NCBI GenBank assembly: GCA_016234595.1
Contig: JACRBG010000051.1
Location: 1-64,000, forward strand
Direction: 5' to 3'
Source of the DNA: Chloroflexota bacterium
GTDB lineage: Bacteria; Chloroflexota; Anaerolineae; Aggregatilineales; J027
DNA length: 64,000 bases
Positions 60,577 through 64,000 of this stretch are shown in pieces. The position numbers were made by a program, and so were the translations under genes. Positions within the stretch are counted from its first letter, which is position 1; the number at the start of each line of letters is the position of its first letter. Under the pieces are notes generated by a model that did not search any database, was not told the origin of the DNA, and saw nothing but the letters and a program-made list of their open reading frames with translations.

Positions 60577-63111
60577 ATGCCCACCCTCAGTCGTTCCGAA
60601 CGAATTCAACGTCTTGGTGTCATTCTCATTGTTTTATACATCAGCCTCATTGGGGGCACTTATTATTCGGATTTCTATTTTTTCCTCAACATCATCTTCG
60701 AAGTAGTGGTCACAGCCGTGCTGGCAGGGTGGCTCATTTCATCCCTCCGTAAAGGCCGTCTGTGGCCCCATACGCCATTGGACACCGTGCTGGCAGTTTC
60801 AGCGGGCTGGCTGATTATCACATCCCTGCTCTCCCGCGATGTTCGGGTCAGTGTGGAAGGGCTATGGCGCTTTTTAGTCCATTTCATGACCTTCTATCTC
60901 TTGATTGACCTGATGCGGCGCGGACGACAGCGCTGGGTTATGGAGGCGTTGGCGTTGACGGGCGGTGTAATTGTCCTAGTCAGCGCCCTCGAAATGATTT
61001 CATGGTATATAGGGCTTGGTTTTGGTGGTTTTACGCAAGGCTGGATCACGATTGATGGGGCTGGCTTTATTCCGCCCTATCTCCATCGCCTCACGCTGGC
61101 CCTGAATAACAGCACGGTTTTAGGCAATTGGGTCGCGCTTGTCCTGCCAGTGACATTTTGTTGGGGTCTGACCGCAACGCAACGCGACAATCGCCTCGGC
61201 TTGATGCTGCTCTCCATTGGGTTACTAGGGGTTGAATTTTTGGCCCTTTCGCGTGGCGGATGGCTGGCAACCTTTGTTGCGGGGGCAATGCTGGCAGCCT
61301 TCTGGCTCTATCGCTGGTCAGCCCGTTCGACCAAATATCCACCTAAAGTAGTCATGCCATTAGCAATCGGGGGCTTTGTAATCGCCTTTATAGGACTCTT
61401 GGTGATCGCCAGTGTCGTACGTGGCACTAGCGTCATTGACCAAGATAAAGGCCGTCTGGATATGTGGAACAGCGCCATCGAGATGACCATTGACCATCCC
61501 CTCACAGGTTTTGGTATGCGTCAATTTGGGGCGGTTTCGCGCGAATATCGTGACTCTTCGATTGATGATAATCAATTGGCAACAGCCCATAATATTGTGC
61601 TCAACGTCAGTTCCGAAACAGGCATACCCGGTCTGCTGATTTTGCTATGGTTGGTTGCGGCCTATCTCCAAGCATGGCGCAAAGAATGGCAAACGGCCGA
61701 TCGTGCCCGTAAAATCCGCCTTGAAGGGATTCTTGCTGCTTTGGTTGGCTTAGCAATCAACAGCATGGTGGATGCCTTCATTTTGACAACCTCCACCTTG
61801 CCCATTTTGATTTTGGCGGCCTACACCTTTGCCGGAAAATATACTCCCGAAAATCCAGCCCCAAGCCAAGCGCCAACCTCAACGACGCGCTATTTACGAC
61901 CTATTGCATTAGGGGTAGTGGTTTTATATGCGGCGTGGTTTATCCCGATTAACATGGCAAATGTGCAATTTGCCCGCAGCATTATTGCCGCGCAAAAAGA
62001 TGACCTCGACACCGCTCTAGATCGTGCCGAAAGTGCCCGTAATCTTGATCCAGCGTTAGGCCTCTATGATTTTCAATATGCCTATGTTTTGGGTTTGCTG
62101 GCCGAAGATCAGCCGGAGCAATATTTGGACAAGGCCATTCAAGCCCATGAGGATGCCCTTGCGGATTACCCCACCTTTGATGTGGCCCAAGCTAATCTTG
62201 CCGCCCTTTATCGTCAGAAAGGCAATCTGCCCAAAGCTGCTGACCATCTTCAATTGGCAATCGACAATAATTCCTATAAAGCCGAATACCACCTCCTGCT
62301 AGGGCAGGTCATTGAAGAACAAGCCGTTGCCGCCCGTCAGAACCCATTGGATACAACTGCCGCTGCCGACTATCGAGAAGCCCTACGCTTAGATGTTCGG
62401 TTGGCTCAATCGGCATTTTGGGATCAGGGCGAAGAATATACGGCCCGCATCTTAGCCCTTAATGTGTTCTATCGTCAAACGTCTACTACCAATAGATTTC
62501 TAATCGCGGCCTATCGTGGTTTCCAACAGCCAGCGGTGGTGGGCAGCACGAACGAAGCCTCCACCAACGCCAAAGAAGCTGCTGCGAAGGGTGAATATGC
62601 CGTGAGTCAACGCAACTATCAGCAAGCGATTGAGTGGTTTACCAAAGCAATTGAGTTAGATGGTGGGCTAGTTAGCGCCTACGTTGGACGTGCCGAGGCG
62701 AATTACCAGCTAGGGAATCTAGATGACGCTGAAGGGGATGCCCAAAAAGCCTTGTTTGTTGTTCCAGCGGATGCTGCCCGTGCTAATTATGTGTTAGCAT
62801 TGGTCAAAATGAGGCGCGAAGATGTGCCTGCCGACAATGAGCTATTTAATGAGCAACTGGCCGATAGCGTGCAACCCCGTATCCAGACGGAATATTTTGC
62901 CCAAGTAACATTTTTACGGCCCGGAGCATTTGATTATCTACCCCAACTGCCAGCTATTGGCCGTGACACTGGTTATTATGCAGGATGGTTTCTGTTGGCT
63001 GAACGTTATGCCGCTGATGATGACCCCGCTACTGATCCCAAGGATGTGTACGAGGCTATTTTGGAACAAGACCCCTATGTACAAGAGGCCCGTGATTTGT
63101 TGAATCAGTAG
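60577..63111 (+). CDS. O-antigen ligase/polymerase family protein with C-terminal TPR domain
   Basis: 844 residues from ATG 60577 (AGGG 10 bases upstream; an upstream TTG is unlikely). About 12 TM segments with the Wzy_C region: LALSRGGWLATFVAG, GFGMRQFGAV and TAHNIVLNVSSETGIPGLL (conserved His). From about residue 460 to 844 lie TPR-like repeats (LDTALDRAESARNLDP, LAALYRQKGNLPKAADHL, EWFTKAIELDGGLVSAYVGRA). It would polymerise or ligate lipid-linked glycan on the outer face. Follows WbaP by 4 bases and ends the operon. Confidence 0.88.
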   Translation: MPTLSRSERIQRLGVILIVLYISLIGGTYYSDFYFFLNIIFEVVVTAVLAGWLISSLRKGRLWPHTPLDTVLAVSAGWLIITSLLSRDVRVSVEGLWRFLVHFMTFYLLIDLMRRGRQRWVMEALALTGGVIVLVSALEMISWYIGLGFGGFTQGWITIDGAGFIPPYLHRLTLALNNSTVLGNWVALVLPVTFCWGLTATQRDNRLGLMLLSIGLLGVEFLALSRGGWLATFVAGAMLAAFWLYRWSARSTKYPPKVVMPLAIGGFVIAFIGLLVIASVVRGTSVIDQDKGRLDMWNSAIEMTIDHPLTGFGMRQFGAVSREYRDSSIDDNQLATAHNIVLNVSSETGIPGLLILLWLVAAYLQAWRKEWQTADRARKIRLEGILAALVGLAINSMVDAFILTTSTLPILILAAYTFAGKYTPENPAPSQAPTSTTRYLRPIALGVVVLYAAWFIPINMANVQFARSIIAAQKDDLDTALDRAESARNLDPALGLYDFQYAYVLGLLAEDQPEQYLDKAIQAHEDALADYPTFDVAQANLAALYRQKGNLPKAADHLQLAIDNNSYKAEYHLLLGQVIEEQAVAARQNPLDTTAAADYREALRLDVRLAQSAFWDQGEEYTARILALNVFYRQTSTTNRFLIAAYRGFQQPAVVGSTNEASTNAKEAAAKGEYAVSQRNYQQAIEWFTKAIELDGGLVSAYVGRAEANYQLGNLDDAEGDAQKALFVVPADAARANYVLALVKMRREDVPADNELFNEQLADSVQPRIQTEYFAQVTFLRPGAFDYLPQLPAIGRDTGYYAGWFLLAERYAADDDPATDPKDVYEAILEQDPYVQEARDLLNQ

Positions 63112-63151
63112 CAAAACAAAAGGGCAGGTTAATTGTTGCCTGCCCTTGTTT
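63112..63151. terminator. Bidirectional terminator between convergent genes
   Basis: AAGGGCAGG-10-base loop-CCTGCCCTT (9-bp perfect stem, 63120-63147), with AACAAA on the left and GTTT on the right. It lies between the stops of the O-antigen ligase gene and the HEAT-repeat gene and could serve both. Confidence 0.85.
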
Positions 63152-63159
63152 AATCCGAT

Positions 63160-63819
63160 CTAGCTGGCTTCTTGTTTGGCTTTAATGGCCTGCTGCGCTT
63201 CTTTGATACGGTCTTTAAAGCGGCGGCGCACATCCCCATTAAACTGTGGATCCTTCGACAGTTTTTCAAGGGTAGTAATGGCGGCTTCGGGGTTAATCTT
63301 GGTCAGGTAGCGGGCATAATATTCCAACCCACTCACATCTGGGTGAATCCAACCTAGCAACGTGTTAAAGGCTTTTTCGTTGCCTTCCCCAATTTCGACC
63401 ATCAATTCGGCTGCTTTGGGACGCCGTGCCCCATCATCGCCCGCCCATTCAATAATCTGGTCAAGTACATCCGACCCAAATTTGCCGACCGCATAAACGC
63501 AGGCACTGCGCATGGGGTAATTAGTGGTATCGGCGTATAGTTCCAAAATTTTTGGCAGGGCTTCCCGCGCCTGATATTCACCCAACAGCCGCACTGCATT
63601 GGCTGGGGCAACACCTTTGCCGGGGGAATCGTTATCAAACAAGCCATCATCCGCCAAAAGTTCATTCAAAAACGGGACAACCGCCTCTTGAGCATCTTTC
63701 AAATGCCCAAAGGCCAGTTCCGTCGAAATACGGTCAGTGAAAACAAGCCAAGCCGCTTTATATAAAGGGTGGTTATTATCCGCCAGCGCCTCACGCCAGC
63801 GAGTCGAAGTTTCAGCCAT
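63160..63819 (-). CDS. HEAT-repeat protein
   Basis: 219 residues, all helical, with HEAT/PBS-lyase-type repeats: PANAVRLLGEYQAREALPKI, MRSACVYAVGKFGSDVLDQI, RPKAAELMVEIGEGNEKAF. A soluble scaffold protein; no catalytic motif. It has GGAG 9 bases before the ATG. It is unrelated in location to the NACHT-HEAT gene but similar in repeat type. Function unknown. Confidence 0.8.
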   Translation of the reverse strand: MAETSTRWREALADNNHPLYKAAWLVFTDRISTELAFGHLKDAQEAVVPFLNELLADDGLFDNDSPGKGVAPANAVRLLGEYQAREALPKILELYADTTNYPMRSACVYAVGKFGSDVLDQIIEWAGDDGARRPKAAELMVEIGEGNEKAFNTLLGWIHPDVSGLEYYARYLTKINPEAAITTLEKLSKDPQFNGDVRRRFKDRIKEAQQAIKAKQEAS

Positions 63820-63955
63820 CGTTCAAATCTCCAATTCCTAATTTTGGGAGGCAGTGACCCGCAATAATATCATTCTCAACAATGCTTCGTAAATGGCCTT
63901 TTCGGTCTAATTCGAGTAGCATAGGGGGTGATTTCAGACCAAAGGAGTTCTGCCT

Positions 63956-64000
63956 GTGCCATTTTCTCGCCCCCTAACCATCGAACGGCTTGCTTTATGG
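63956..64000 (+). CDS. Start of a gene running off the right edge
   Basis: GTG at 63956 follows AAAGGAG (63941-63947) at 8 bases and opens a frame with no stop to the end of the window: 15 codons, MPFSRPLTIERLALW. Too short to identify. Confidence 0.55.
   Translation, partial: MPFSRPLTIERLALW

Noticed and set aside
1-64000. tRNA, rRNA, insertion sequences, integrases, prophage genes
   Set aside because: None was recognised; the window has no transposase or integrase motif and no tRNA-like cloverleaf that I could see.

Overview
The window reads as one contiguous piece of a bacterial chromosome. It contains a histidine operon, a branched-chain-type ABC transporter, a complex I membrane-arm operon and a cell-envelope polysaccharide cluster. 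The most likely source is a member of the Chloroflexota (Anaerolineae-like). This is inferred from the complex I layout, the long Pro/Thr-rich linkers of surface proteins and the mix of polytopic YfhO-like proteins with WbaP-type transferases. No rRNA or tRNA sits in the window to settle it. Coding density is high, many genes overlap by 1-8 bases, and Shine-Dalgarno sequences of the AGGAG type are easy to see.

Region 1 (1-7.7 kb, + strand): hisD (5' truncated), hisC, hisB, hisH, hisA, a small AT-rich membrane-protein gene, hisF and hisI, then a secreted PhoX-like beta-propeller protein and a detached hisE. Region 2 (7.7-17.3 kb, - strand): a complete Liv-type ABC importer (livG, an acyl-CoA ligase, livH, livM, livK, livF) behind a good sigma70-type promoter. 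It is followed by a HAD phosphatase and a Doc-type toxin-antitoxin pair that meets hisE head-on. Region 3 (17.4-24.6 kb): a LapA-like protein and an MscS channel (+), then an orphan sensor histidine kinase, a TPR membrane protein, a CoiA-like protein and a secreted beta-propeller (-).

Region 4 (24.6-35.2 kb, - strand): nuoA-H-J-K-L-M-M-N. This is the membrane arm of complex I plus NuoA, with two NuoM subunits, and none of the other hydrophilic or connecting subunits. NuoL has an apparent duplication in its lateral helix and a histidine-rich insertion. One of the two NuoM copies has lost the TM7 lysine. Region 5 (35.2-38.9 kb, -): an 8-oxoguanine-deaminase-like amidohydrolase whose ribosome binding site lies inside a perfect 10-bp hairpin, a DinB-like protein, a phospholipase C/P1-nuclease-like protein and folD.

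Region 6 (39-51 kb): a 1472-residue surface protein with a Flp/TadE-type pilin signal and repeated MAM/PA14-like domains; a guanylate kinase with a C-terminal Nudix-like domain; then a six-gene - strand operon with a zinc-ribbon coiled-coil protein, a membrane-anchored NACHT-HEAT NTPase, two small membrane proteins, a clan-A glycoside hydrolase and a family-3 solute-binding protein. Region 7 (51-63.1 kb, +): a tandemly duplicated pair of large polytopic membrane proteins (GT-C-like and YfhO-like), a small membrane protein, a WbaP-type sugar-phosphate transferase and an O-antigen-ligase/TPR protein, probably an envelope glycan operon. The window ends with a convergent HEAT-repeat gene and the first 15 codons of another gene.

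The most noteworthy items are the apparently circularly permuted PhoX-like protein, the four-pump complex I with its NuoL and NuoM peculiarities, the pilin-signal adhesin, the guanylate kinase-Nudix fusion, the NACHT-HEAT operon and the hairpin hiding a Shine-Dalgarno sequence.
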